From Marasmius tenuissimus (Eukaryota; Basidiomycota; Agaricomycetes; Agaricales; Marasmiaceae), in assembly GCA_029532415.1 (NCBI GenBank), contig JAQOTA010000046.1, positions 1,488,001 through 1,552,000 of the forward strand: a DNA stretch of 64,000 nucleotides, in the 5' to 3' direction. A program made the position numbers and the translations under genes. The notes beneath the pieces are model-generated. The model was not told the DNA's origin. It ran no database searches and saw nothing but the letters and a program-made list of their open reading frames with translations. Below, piece by piece: positions 12,873-23,889 of the stretch. Positions within the stretch are counted from its first letter, which is position 1; the number at the start of each line of letters is the position of its first letter.

Positions 12873-15194
12873 TTATTCCGACCATGAGAGGAGGAGGAGG
12901 GAGGAGGACGAGGAGGACGATGGGAGGCCAATCCGCAGGACATGTCTCTTTGATTCCGTCTTTTTCCTATATTTCACATCAAAGCACACGTTCCTTATTC
13001 TCTTTCTGTCAATTTTTCAATTAGACTCCTTGCCTCGTGCATTGTTCTTTTTGTCCTTTGTCCCCTTTTATTGTTCGCTTCTAATCCAAACTCCCCGAAT
13101 CCCCCGCTTTCCCGCATGCTTTCACGTCATTGTCTATTTCACTCTCGTTGTTTCAATACTTTCTTCCTCATTTCGTACTCTCTCGCAGTATTGTTATTCC
13201 CATAATCATATTTCTCTCTTTCTCATTTGGATCGGACAGTTAGATGTATATAGTTACTTCTTAGCAATAATCTTTCCCCTTTCCTACTTCTAATTCTAGA
13301 TTTCTCCCCACTCCCAGTCGGTCCAACTTTAGAACCATCCAACTTGTCACTTTAAGACTCCTTTCAAAACTCACGTACATACATACAAGCGCGACACCAA
13401 GTGATCAGGTGCTTTGACCTTTGTTCTCGATTTCCTGTCAGAGTAACATCCTCACAATGGATGGTCGGGTCCCTTCAAGTCACAAGCCCCAAGTCTCTTC
13501 GAGTTCCCTCACGACGAGCCCTTCCCCGGTTGGCCTGTGTGTAGCTTTCCAGATCCCCACTGAAGACACAGGACTTTAGAGGGATATCCTCGTACGGAAG
13601 TAAATGAGTGAAATCGTACATGTGAGTCCAAAATCGCGCCTCATATCTGTTCAGCCGACAATCGTTCGCATTGGCTACTATTGAATACTGAATATCAAGC
13701 AGCACACCAAGCGCGTTTTATGAGATATTAGTGTATAACGGCCGATTATGTTCGTATCTGAAGCAAGTTATGATGTAGGCGCTGGCAGGTCGACGGGAAT
13801 CCCATCGGCAGGCACCTTGAATTTGGCCTCTTGAGCGCTGCAGCCTGTTCTCTTCTGCTCTATCTCCGACTGTTCACCACGGTACGTCAAAACGCTTGCG
13901 TCTTGCTCCTTGTGCCGAGACTAGAATATCTACACCCTACAGTACCGTGCCGCTGAAATCTCCGAAATCAATCACCAATCACTGTTCGCACGGCGCGGCG
14001 TTCCCCTAGGGCTGGTTGGGCATTTCAATAGGTGAGCGACTTTAACATTTCAAGATGATGACATCTGCGACCCCTACGCCACGGTATTGTGGGGTGATAT
14101 GTTCTTTATGTCGTTTCGCGGAAAACGCCAGTTTCCAAGTTCCTACAGCGTGTAAAGACGCCAAGATCTTACAGCGCCGCGTAAGTGCTTCAAGTTCGAT
14201 GATCAAAGAACCCTTCGTGGTTCATCTCATCTGTTATCCTAGATTCTCCGCCATTCATTCTACGTTCTCCGGACCCTTTAGGTTTTTCTCTTTTGCACAA
14301 ATTCCGATCCGTTCCTGATTACTTAGCCCATAGGGAGCGAGCATATGGCATTCGAATGAGGCTTGTGGTCAAGGAAGCTCAAGTTGATTCGGACATTACG
14401 GTCAGCTTGCCAGATTTGTCTGCTGCCGGATCCATGCCTGATTTCTTACAAGCTTCATCGACCCCCATTAAGTACGTCCTCAAGCACAAGTACACTTTGC
14501 GCCTACCGCGATCAGAGTTTATGGTATCTGATTTCCCGTTCTCTTGTCCTGACGACTTTGAACAGGCCTGAAAACGTTCAGTGTAACCTTTAGTTTTGGG
14601 ATCTGGTACGTTGTGCTATTTTTGAGTTGCATTTCTCCTGTCTTTTTGAAGGACGAGTCTTTGGAAAAGACGGAGAGGGGCTAGAACTATGATTCGGTCT
14701 CGTAATCTCACCCCTCACTAAGGCTGAACATATACGTCGAATGTTGAACATTCAGCGCGGACTATTCTTAGGTCGCTCTACAAAATTCGCTGGGGACACC
14801 ATTCACGATTCTTTCACCCCGATGTTTTGGCGAATGACAAGGCCTCTTCGAGTACTCGGATGGTGTTCCTCTTCAGCCAGAAACCACACGTGTTCCTTGC
14901 GACTTTGCATGGTGTGAGGTCGTATATTTAGCCCGCCACATCGTTCACATGGTAGACTTCTATGATCTGTGGCACTGCTCAGGTGGCATGTTTTCGGGCA
15001 TAGTTCTCCTCGATACCAAAAGCGGGTTGGAATTAGGTCTTTCATCTTTTCTAAGCGGCACCGGTGGCGGCCAGTATCAAGCAATATAGGATCACCCGGT
15101 TTTGAGATAAATAGCGAGCTTCAAAATCCACAAAACTCAACCCCCTGAGTCCTTTACTTCCTAACAACCGAGCTCGACCGTCGACGTCCTCATC
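12873..15194. other. intergenic, GA-rich 3' region then nothing firm
   Basis: Just after the stop codon is a purine-rich tract (about 12885-12925, repeats of gag and gac). The rest has short open frames; one at 14293-14571 is moderately protein-like but has no known domain or complete gene structure. The string gataaatag near 15106, about 85 bases before the next ATG, is TATA-like. Confidence 0.45.
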
Positions 15195-16583
15195 ATGAAG
15201 TCGTTTGTCTCCTTCGGCGTCGCTCTTCTCTCACTCGCTGCGTCCGCCAATGCCGCTCCTCAACAATCTAAACGACAGTCGGCGCAGGTTTTTTATACAT
15301 GCGCACAACCTAATACCGTCGCCATTACATTCGTGAGCTTCACAGTCTACGCTAACTGTGCAATACTAAGATCTACCTGCGCAGGATGATGGCCCTTGGG
15401 AATACATGTGAGCTCGATGACTTGTCCCCTCAATAATGGTCGAGTGCTCGGCGACTAATCTTCGCTCTAGATACGACATCAGCAAAACTCTGACGGACAA
15501 CGGGGCGAAGGCAACCTTCTTCTTCAGTAAGTCTGGTAGCTCGGAAGCTGAAATGAATGTGAGACTGACTTTCATCAATCTAGACGGTGACAACTGTACG
15601 GTCCCTGCTTCTTTTTAGCCGACTCGTTGATGCGAACTTTGAATTTACTCAGGGGGGTGCATCTACGACCAAGAACATATGGATCAAGTTAAATTCGCTT
15701 ACCAACAAGGTCATCAAGTCGGGTCCCATACCTGGAGGCATGCGGACCTCGCGACCCTCTCTGCGGATGAAGGTGCGCATTCAGCTTTTTGGTTTGACGA
15801 AGCCATATGTAACATGACCTGCTTTCACTAGTTAATGACGAAATGCAGCGTGTTGAACGTACGTTTACTGTCGAACTGCTTCCGTGATTGATTATGCTGA
15901 TATTTCCTTCCTTGGGATAGAGGCGCTTCAACGCATCGTAGGCGTTGTTCCGGCATTCATGCGGCCCCGTGAGCCTCCCCTCTCATAATCACCCTCGTCC
16001 GAGCGGCCCTGATTCCGAGAGACAATTATAGCATACGGAAGCTTCAATCAGAATGTTCAGGATGTGGCCGGTGCTCGAGGTCAATCTTTAGTGATCTGGG
16101 ACTTTGAGTACGTCAAGTTCAACTTCATAACGAGAAGAGCGTCTCTAACGTGTGTTTCAGCGCTGGAGATGCTAACGGAGTACCTCCGGCTGAAACGCTG
16201 CAAGACTATAACACGACGATCGCCAAACACCCGAACACCCTTCTGCCGTTGAATCACGAAACTTATGGTATGTTGAATTTACGTCCGTTGTCTCTCGAAC
16301 AGATCCTAACTTGCTTGTTATCTCAGATTCCACCGCGTAAGCCCCATAGATACTTCGATGATTGGATCATTTTAATTCATTTCTCTGTGATAGCCACCAG
16401 GTTATCCCTACAGTCGTTCAAGAGTTAAAAAGCGCCGGATATGATATGGTCACGGTTGCAGAGTGCCTTGGAATGGAGCCATATCAGAGCGTCGGAGAGC
16501 CTGGTACCCCAACCGTAGGTTGTCGCTTCCTGTCCTTGTACTTTCGCACTAAGGAGGGTCCCTAGGACGATTGGCACTGCTAA
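15195..16583 (+). CDS. chitin deacetylase (CE4 polysaccharide deacetylase), secreted
   Basis: This enzyme removes acetyl groups from chitin in the cell wall, giving chitosan. The N-terminus MKSFVSFGVALLSLAA is a signal peptide, followed by a possible KR processing site. After splicing about ten short introns, the product of about 250 residues shows the NodB-homology motifs in order: TFDDGP (Asp pair), SHTWRH (metal-binding His pair), RPPYG, WDFD and LPLNHE. The end is DWHC, a Cys terminus seen in secreted fungal members. The motif 1 junction and the final exon (16566-16583) rely on clean GT..AG introns. Metal and catalytic residues are all present, so activity is likely. The natural substrate could also be a related acetylated glycan. 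Confidence 0.93.
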
Positions 16584-16891
16584 ATCTTCCGCGACTCGGA
16601 AGTCACCGTCAAATCAACCGTCAATAGCTCCCGTTTTTTTCTCTCCCGAATGGATTCTTTTCAAATACTTTACAATGATGGACTCCGAAATGAACTGCTT
16701 GACTCCTTGATGATTGTACATGCTACGTACTTACGAACAATCTGAACTCTTGTTTTGTCCTTGTAATCCATGATGCCACGTTAAAACCGGCTGCTGGAAC
16801 CGGCTGTTATTTTTCCGGAACTCCCGGACCTCCGTCGAGTCACAAGTGTGGGAAATTTGGTCATCCTCTCCCACAAACCACCATCACGAGC

Positions 16892-18314
16892 ATGGCGGCA
16901 AACATCCCTTTCGAATTGACCAAGCTGATACTTGATCAACTTGACGATTGTGGACCCTCGCTTCGATCTTGTGCCCTTGTATGTCGCTCTTGGGTTCAAC
17001 CTTCCCGCGCCATACTCTTGAAGTGCATCTTCATACATCAGAAACGAGTCGAATCCTTTCTCCATCTGTGCGACAGTCCATTCGAAACCATATCTCTCGC
17101 TCAAGTTCAGGAGTTCACCATATCACAAGATCGCGTACTTCCGGGTGAAGGAACCGCATCATCGTTGCAGAACTGTCCCGCGTTCAACCAGCTTCTGAAG
17201 TGGAAGTCTTCCGATGGCAAAGGAAAGACCATCGTGGACGTGCTGGGCAAGGTGAAGCTGCTCTCGTTCAATTGGGTGGGATGGTGGACATTGGATGAAG
17301 AAGCGAGGTCCCGACTTCTGACGGGTTTTCAGTTTGTTGAAACACTGAAGTTACTGATGGTTGGGTTCGAGAGGTATGGACAGATCCAGGAGTTGATCAG
17401 TTCGTTCTCGGCCCTGCGAACGTTAAAGCTGGATAGCATAAGGCCGATTCTTGAATCGGGCCCCCGCCTTGCGCTCTCCTTTAACATTCATCATCTTGAA
17501 CTCGGTAGCGTCGGGGATGTTGCCGAGGCTTTGTTTTCTGTCCCAATCTCCAGTCATTCAGCTGCCATTATTTCAATTTCTTCGAATTCAATCACGCGCA
17601 GTCTCAAGCAATTGGGAAATTGCTTGCCTCCGCCGGTAGCTCTTTGGAAGAGTTTTCGTTCACAGTACAAGCAGCACAATGGGAGGACGATAACGTGAAC
17701 TTAGGTATGCTTCATGTAGGACGCGTGTGGCTCTTGTTCACTACGAATTGCTCGCAGATCCCAAGTTTCGACATTTGGACTTTACTCGCAATCCAAATTT
17801 GCGAATGATCAGACTGTCGGTCGACGACTCCAGCTATTTGATACCGTTCTTTGAACGGCTCGTGACTGCCCCGAACAAACTGGAAACCATAGACATCTGT
17901 TGGCTGCAGAAGGCGAATATTGACTGGGGACGTTTCGAGTCCATCTTACTTCACTCTTCCTTCGCACGATTGCGCGAATTGAAATGCGTTGTTTTTGGAC
18001 TCTATGGAGAAGAAGATGTTGTTGGGCAACCAAAAGGATGGTATGACGATCCCAACAAAGGTTCCTCGGCGGACCTCAAGATGACCCAAGACATAGAAGA
18101 CTTCGAAAAGAAGCTTTCCGGGCTCTCTTCTAAAGGTGTGCTTCAGCCACAGCCGCGCTGGAGGTACGTACATCGCAACACATCTCTAATCCGTTCTTAT
18201 TGGCATGTTCCAAGATTCAATAGACACGGCTGGACAGCCTCTCGTGTGGTTGGGCGGTCGTCAAGCGGTTCAACAAACAGCGACACGAGTACACATGGTG
18301 GCGACACAGATTGA
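16892..18314 (+). pseudogene. F-box/LRR-like protein, first tandem copy, frame-disrupted
   Basis: The N-terminus reads IPFELTKLILDQLDD..LRSCALVCRSWVQPSR, a fungal F-box-like start expected to bind Skp1 in an SCF ubiquitin ligase. Leucine-rich segments follow. It closely matches the neighbour at 18981-20421. Around 17505-17540 this copy is 4 bases shorter than the neighbour, which breaks the frame; the following sequence stays open in the neighbour's frame (from CPNLQSF onward). A shared intron lies near 17705-17757, and a second near 18165-18215. Only weak donors (gtcggg, gttgcc) could splice around the break. The call of pseudogene is an inference; an unusual intron or an assembly error would make it a live gene. 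Confidence 0.6.
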
Positions 18315-18980
18315 GTTTTCCTAAGAGGTTGGCAGAGTATCTAGATTGTAACCATCGTTCTTTCATCGAAACCCTCCTCTGTGCGAGTCTAACACCCTCA
18401 CCTCTGACGATCGAACTGTACTGTGCTACCCTTGAGCCTCAATTGAAAGGCTTAACCTACAATCAGGTAGGAATCCAACGTGGAATATACAGTGCCAAAC
18501 CCCCTCTTCTAGCTTTGGTTGTATCAGTTCGACCTTTGACAGGAGTCGTCATACACAGGAGTGCAGCGCTCCAGCGTCGCTTCTTTGTAATATCTAGTAT
18601 CTCCTGGCCAGCCGCTTCACGCGTCATTCCTTGAGAGAGCAGTGGCACTCGGATAAAACTATTTTGAATAGAATTGTCGAGTGTGATAGTACGTCCGACG
18701 TGCAAGGGCTGCTCGAAGTTGAATATTGAATGTACACGGAGAGTCAACCAGTGCCACAACATCGGAGCTGCTCGACTCGGACCTTCGGACGCATTTCTCC
18801 TCCGATCGGTAAACAGGCTGAGGATACGGTGATATTGTCGTTGAACGAATGAAAGGCATGATGAACAACGCGTCTTCCCATCCACTGCCAGAAGTCATCG
18901 ATCATCTCTAGACTACGTCAGATGACTTCAGTCGCGAGTGTGCGAATTCTGGACGTCATCCTCTCCCACAAACCATCATC
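18315..18980. other. spacer between F-box copies
   Basis: No gene is called; a 140-codon minus frame (18463-18885) lacks known features. The 25 bases before the second ATG nearly match those before the first copy (ctctcccacaaacca), so the duplication includes the proximal 5' region. Confidence 0.5.
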
Positions 18981-20421
18981 ATGAGCACGACCAACATCCC
19001 GTTCGAATTGATCAAGCTCATACTCGCTCAACTTGATGGCTGTAAACCCTCGCTTCAATCTTGTGCCCTCGTATGCCGCGCATGGGTTCAGCCTTCTCGC
19101 ACTCTACTCCTGAGAATCATCTCTCTTTATCAGACAGGAGTCGAGCCCTTTCTTCATCTATGCGACAGTCCATTCGAAACCATATCTCTCGCTCAAGTCC
19201 AGGAATTTGCCGTTTCACAAAATCGGTATATACAGGGCGGATCTATCCAATCATCGCTGCAGGACTGTCCTGCGTTCAACCAGCTTTTGAAGTGGAAGTC
19301 TTCCAATGACAAAGGGAAGGTCATCACGGACGTGCTGAGCAAGGTGAAACTGCTCTCGTTCAATTGGGTGGGATGGTGGACATTGGATGAAGAAGCGAGG
19401 TCCCGACTTCTGACGGGGTTTCAGTCTGTTGAGATACTGAAGTTATCGATGGTCGGGTTCGAGCGATATGGACAGATTCAGGAGTTGATCAGTTCGTTCT
19501 CGGCCCTGCAAACGTTAAAGCTGGATAGTATAAGGCCACTTCGTGAACCGAGCCCCCACCCTGTGCTCACCTCCTTCAACATTCAGCGTCTCGAACTCAA
19601 TAGCGTTGAAGATGCGGTCATAGATGCGTTGGTTTCCTGTCCCAACCTTCAGTCATTCAACTGCAATTATGTCAATTTCTTCGAATTCAGTCACCCACAG
19701 TCTCAAGCAATAGGGAAATTGCTCGCCTCCGCTGGTAGCTCTCTGGAAGAGTTCTCGTTCACGGTACAGGCAGCAGGGATGTTGAATGATGGCGTGGTCC
19801 TAGGTTAGCACCATGTATGGCCCGTTTAGCTTATCTGCTCACGCTGGATTACACAGACACCAGGTTTCGACATTTGGACTTTACTCAAAATCCAAATCTT
19901 CGAAGGATCGAACTATGGGTAGAAGATTCAGATTATCTGATACCTTTCTTCGAACGACTCGCGACGGCGCCCAACAACCTAGAAACCATTGATATCTACC
20001 ATCTGCAGAAGGCGGATATTGACTGGGCACGTTTTGAGTCCATCTTACTTCGGCCTTCATTCGCACATTTGTGTGAGCTGAAATGTGTCGTCTTCGGACT
20101 TTTTGGGACGAAAGATGTCGTCGGGCAACCGAAAGGATGGTATGATGGTCCCAATAAAGGTTCTCCAGCAGACCTCCGGATGGCACAGGATACAGAGGAG
20201 TTCAAAACGAATCTTTCCGGGCTTTATTCCAGAGGTCTCATCAACCTACAGCCACGCTGGAGGTATGTATACCGCAACACGCCTCCGATCCCAATGATCT
20301 CAATCAACATGTCTCTAGGTTCGCTAGCTGGGAAACCTGGTTCAGCACGCCATCGGATAGCTCAACGAGCAGCAGAAATGAGACGGATACAGAAGGGGGC
20401 AACATGGATACGGTGGCGTAG
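18981..20421 (+). CDS. F-box/LRR-like protein, intact tandem copy
   Basis: Probable substrate adaptor of an SCF ubiquitin ligase. Residues 6-40 (IPFELIKLILAQLD..CALVCRAWVQPSR) form an F-box-like helix pair. The remainder has regularly spaced leucine-rich segments (VEILKLSMVG, LQTLKLDSI, IQRLELNSV) typical of agaricomycete F-box/LRR proteins. Exon 1 runs to about 19805; the first intron (donor gttagc) ends near 19860, and a second intron near 20263-20319 precedes a Ser/Thr-rich tail ending GGNMDTVA. Total about 440 residues. The start is ATG 18981 in the same context as the first copy. The target protein cannot be told from sequence. Such genes are often expanded in mushroom genomes. Confidence 0.82.
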
Positions 20422-21228
20422 AAATGTTTGCAGTACATCTCTTTATTCAACGCTCTTTGTCAGTCTCCTGGTTGATCTTCAAATCCCTCCGTAGGATCTT
20501 TTGGTGTGAGGGGAGGGAGGAGCTCACACTTGAGATATTTCTTGCTATCGTCGTGAGCGAAAAGTCGCATTTACACGATACTCCCTGATTCGTATGTTAT
20601 GGGAAAGCATCTCCCTCTGTTGATGATCACTATCAACTGCCAGCGGCGGAACAGCGCCATATCACGAGCTCGGACTGGCCCTTTGAAGTCCGTGCTCGTT
20701 AGTACCTATCAGTTATAGGTATTATTGGGCAGGGCGGTTGCTCGGATCTCCCGGCTTTCCCGGCGACCATTTATCAACCAGGTTCCACTAAAAGAGTCAC
20801 CCCACTCCTCAAGGAGGACAATCGAGATGATTCTGTGATACTCAGCTTGCGCGCGTCGTACTCGTCTCGTTCTTGGCTACCCCTACTCCTCTTCCTTAAC
20901 GATGCTACACGACCTCCGTATTCATCACAGGCCACCATCAAACTGCGGGAACAATCACCGCACCCGTTCCCGTCCCATCATACCTTGATTGGGCCTACTT
21001 GAATTGCATCAGTATCAGTAGAGAAACAGATGCTCAAAGGTGAGCTTGCGAACAGATGCTGTGCTCGTGTGAAGATAAAAGCAACATCACCTGTAGCTGC
21101 GGAAGACTCTCGGCCTCAAACATCCACCACTCGCCAATGTTGTGCCTTTCTCTTTCAATGTTGGTTTTTCTTCACCGTTCGGATCCTCAGCATAGCACTA
21201 AATAGAGACCCGTAGATTTCTGGCCATC
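20422..21228. other. intergenic and unresolved 5' exon of next gene
   Basis: No complete gene. A candidate signal-peptide exon (MLCLSLSMLVFL, ATG near 21138) may start the next gene, but I could not find a canonical intron that joins it in frame. Confidence 0.4.
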
Positions 21229-22363
21229 TTGTCTTGGACAATACCCTCAAAAGGATTTGGTGTATCGGAAGTCACCACCGCGGACAACAGGCCCGACGAA
21301 GTAACATTCGCCTGGTCTCGAACACAGGGAGATCCAACTCAGTTTGCGTTCGGAGCGAGCGCAACTGACTCCTCAATGAGCAATATCGCCTTCATTCCAC
21401 CCGCGATAACCGTCGATGCTAGCATTACAGAGGCTACGTTCATTGGAACCCTAGAAGGTGCCATTCAAATTCAAAGGTCAGTGTGCTCTTGTCTCTAGAG
21501 TCGTTATCTGACGTTATTTAAAGGCCCACGGTAATAGTGGCGTACATGGGGTGTGTACATGGTCCGGATACAACCGCCGGAGAACTCAAGTTTGATATGA
21601 TGCATGCTAGATCAGGCTCACCGTTCTTTGTGGATGGTACTCAAACTCTGGAGACCACCCCAGCCCCAACCGCCTCGACGAGCACCACTGGGTATGGGAT
21701 TTCACGAGCGTCGCTGGGGATCATACTGACTGAATTTGTTCGGCGAACAAGTAACACGCCCAACACTGATACCACGTCACCGTGGCACGATAACTATTGG
21801 GATCCCAAACCTCCAGACGCTAACGAGAAGAGATTCCCAATCATTGTGGTCGCAGTATTGGTTACCCTTGGCCTGATTGTTTTGGCTCTGGTGACATGGT
21901 GTTGCATTCGCAAACGCCGAAACAGGGAAGGACGTGCGGTTGGTGAAAGCGGCCTGCTATTCTCTCCCGACAAGATGATCTCTAAAGGCTCTTCCCTTCT
22001 CTTACGTCTTCCTGGGCGAGCTCCTTCGTATCGCACTGTGGACAGCGCGGAGGGAAAGACCTTACTTTCTGCACCCAGCGATACCAGCACCATCTGCGAC
22101 ACCGACACCGACAGTACGAAACAAACGGTGTGGCACCCTCGAACTACTTTTCTCCCTTGACCGAAAGGCAGATGCGAATCGAAATGGAGATAATGACCTT
22201 GCAGCGGCGATTGATTGAGCTCGAGCATGGAGGCGGACAACAGGGCCCATTCATTGCGACGAGGAACCAGGAGATCGAGGCAGTTAAGCGGGATATTGAA
22301 GAGTTGAAGTCGATTCGAGAGGGAAAATGGGCATTGGAGCTGACAAACGAGCTCCGGAGCTGA
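21229..22363 (+). CDS. single-pass membrane protein with coiled-coil tail (5' end incomplete)
   Basis: The coding sequence is clear from about 21229, which is not a true start; the first exon upstream is unresolved. An extracellular part (PDEVTFAWSRTQGDPTQF..) continues after an intron near 21476-21526 into a Thr/Ser-rich stalk (TTPAPTASTSTTG). Next is a transmembrane helix (FPIIVVAVLVTLGLIVLALV) ended by basic CIRKRRNR. The cytoplasmic tail is followed by a short intron (gtgtgg..ggcag, about 22127-22170), which joins to a charged coiled coil (QRRLIELEHGG; EIEAVKRDIEELK) and a stop at 22363. Without that splice the frame stops at 22160. This layout is common in agaricomycete surface proteins of unknown role. 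Confidence 0.7.
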
Positions 22364-22693
22364 TGCGCCTGCGATTCAGAGATATCGTCTAGCTAGTGCG
22401 CTCTGCTCCTTTGTGTAACTCTAGGCAGGTGGAGAGGGACTGGACTATATATTAAAATAATTTCGAGCACTGATATACTTATTCAATTGTTTCCCCTGAT
22501 GACTGTAAACTCAATACCAGCAATACCTGATATGTACAACTGAATGAGTGAATCGAAATGAGATGATTCCGACACTCACCTCTCATTGAACATCCATTTG
22601 ACACGGTTGGACTCCTCTTCTCCGTACCACTTGAACGAGGACAGTTTGGCTTCACGTTCTTTCTCAACACCTCCGCATTGCGCCGCTAATTCT
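22364..22693. other. convergent 3' region
   Basis: This stretch separates two convergent genes. It contains the A/T-rich string atattaaaataattt near 22449, a plausible polyadenylation region for the plus-strand gene. No gene is seen. Confidence 0.5.
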
Positions 22694-23889
22694 TCAGGTG
22701 TTGAGGCACATTCCAACTTCAATCATGGCCACGTCCACCGTTTGTGCAAGTTCAGAAGCCAACTTCAAGACGAGGAGAAAGTGGGTGGGATTTTCAACCT
22801 GCAAACGTGAAAAGAGAAGCTTCGGAGTCGTGATGGTGGGAGTCATCCCTTGTCGCGGAAGCTCGACAATCCAAGTCGCCGTACTCGTACTGGACTGGTC
22901 CTTAATCTTTACACCCCATCGGGTGATATTGTAGTCCTGATATGCGTGGTGGAGGCGGCCTCGATTGAATGCCTCGACGCCGCGACCGGAGAGAATGGCA
23001 AAGCCGACATCTTTTTCGGTTTCGAGTTGGGAGCTGGCAAAAGCAGCGAGGTCTCCTTTCATCATCTTTTCGTCAGCTCCGTCGCAATACTCTTTCACGG
23101 CTTTCTCATCTAGCCATTCCCAGGTTACGTCCGATCCAGGCTCATCGGGCCCCGATTTCTCGACCAGGTTGCTATTTAACCAAGACGTCGATATCGGTTC
23201 ACGAACCACCCACCCTCGTGCATTGTATGAGTTCGCGGTCATTGGCTCCGATACAATCCCACACTTGAGATAGAATTCGGGCCCGATGTCGCTCGACAGT
23301 ACGGACAAGTTCGCATCGCCTCGTCTCTCTTCCGGTCGATTGCCCCATTCTTCCGGAAACTCGAAATTTTCAAGGAATGACTCCGGCGCCAAGACCCAAT
23401 GAAGTAAACGCATCATATGGGCTGCGTAGCCATGACCGCGATGGCGAGTGGGTGTAAAAACCGATCCTATAGCATAACAGCTTCCTGGCTGAGGCATCGC
23501 TGGTGCTTGGTCTTTTCTAGCGATGATTGCAGGCCACTTTAAGCTTTTAGGACGCTATATCAGCGCCATCAGTGAGGACGAATAAAAAATACCGCAAACA
23601 GACGTTTTACATGAACACTTGAAGTCCATTGTTTGCGAGTCTTGACGAGGTGCCAGTACCCTTGAGAGTTGAGATCAGAATATCTCCCGATCGGAGGGAA
23701 AAATGAGTTGGCTCACCAGGTCGTGAATTTTCCGTCTTTGGCACATTCAAGCTCCCGAGACCAAGTCTGGTCTCGCATCTCGAATTCCTCAGGAGTCATG
23801 TCTTTACCCCATTGGTGGCGAGCTCGACGGAGAGACTCTTTCGCTTGCTCTACCGTGGCCACAAAGAGTGATAGGGAAGAGAGATCCAT
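22694..23889 (-). CDS. LYC1-like GNAT acetyltransferase
   Basis: Yeast Lyc1 is an acetyl-CoA:lysine N6-acetyltransferase in lysine breakdown, and this protein has the same build. The first exon begins MDLSSLSLFVATVEQAK (ATG at 23889). After an intron at about 23668-23725 comes TWVLAPRQDSQTMDFKCSCKT, the conserved start of the GNAT fold. A second intron ends near 23545. The acetyl-CoA loop is visible as HRGHGYAAHMMRLLHWVL, followed by sporadic acidic insertions, the LYC1-type C-terminal domain (RLHHAYQDYNITRWGVKI) and the end GMCLNT. Total about 350 residues. The exact second splice site is my choice among close alternatives. The substrate is inferred from family only. Confidence 0.85.

Larger units (their letters stand above)
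16892..20421 (+). repeat. tandem gene duplication (two F-box units)
   Basis: Unit 1 (16892-18314) and unit 2 (18981-20421) share long near-identical stretches, for example around 17260-17400 and 19350-19490. They have the same intron positions and similar 5' flanks. Divergence is highest near the frame break and in the C-terminal tail. Confidence 0.9.

Noticed and set aside
12885..12925. GAG/GAC purine tract as a coding repeat
   Set aside because: It lies just after the stop codon of the S/P/Q protein, in the 3' region.
18463..18885. Minus-strand 140-codon frame between F-box copies
   Set aside because: No domain, and composition looks like non-coding sequence.
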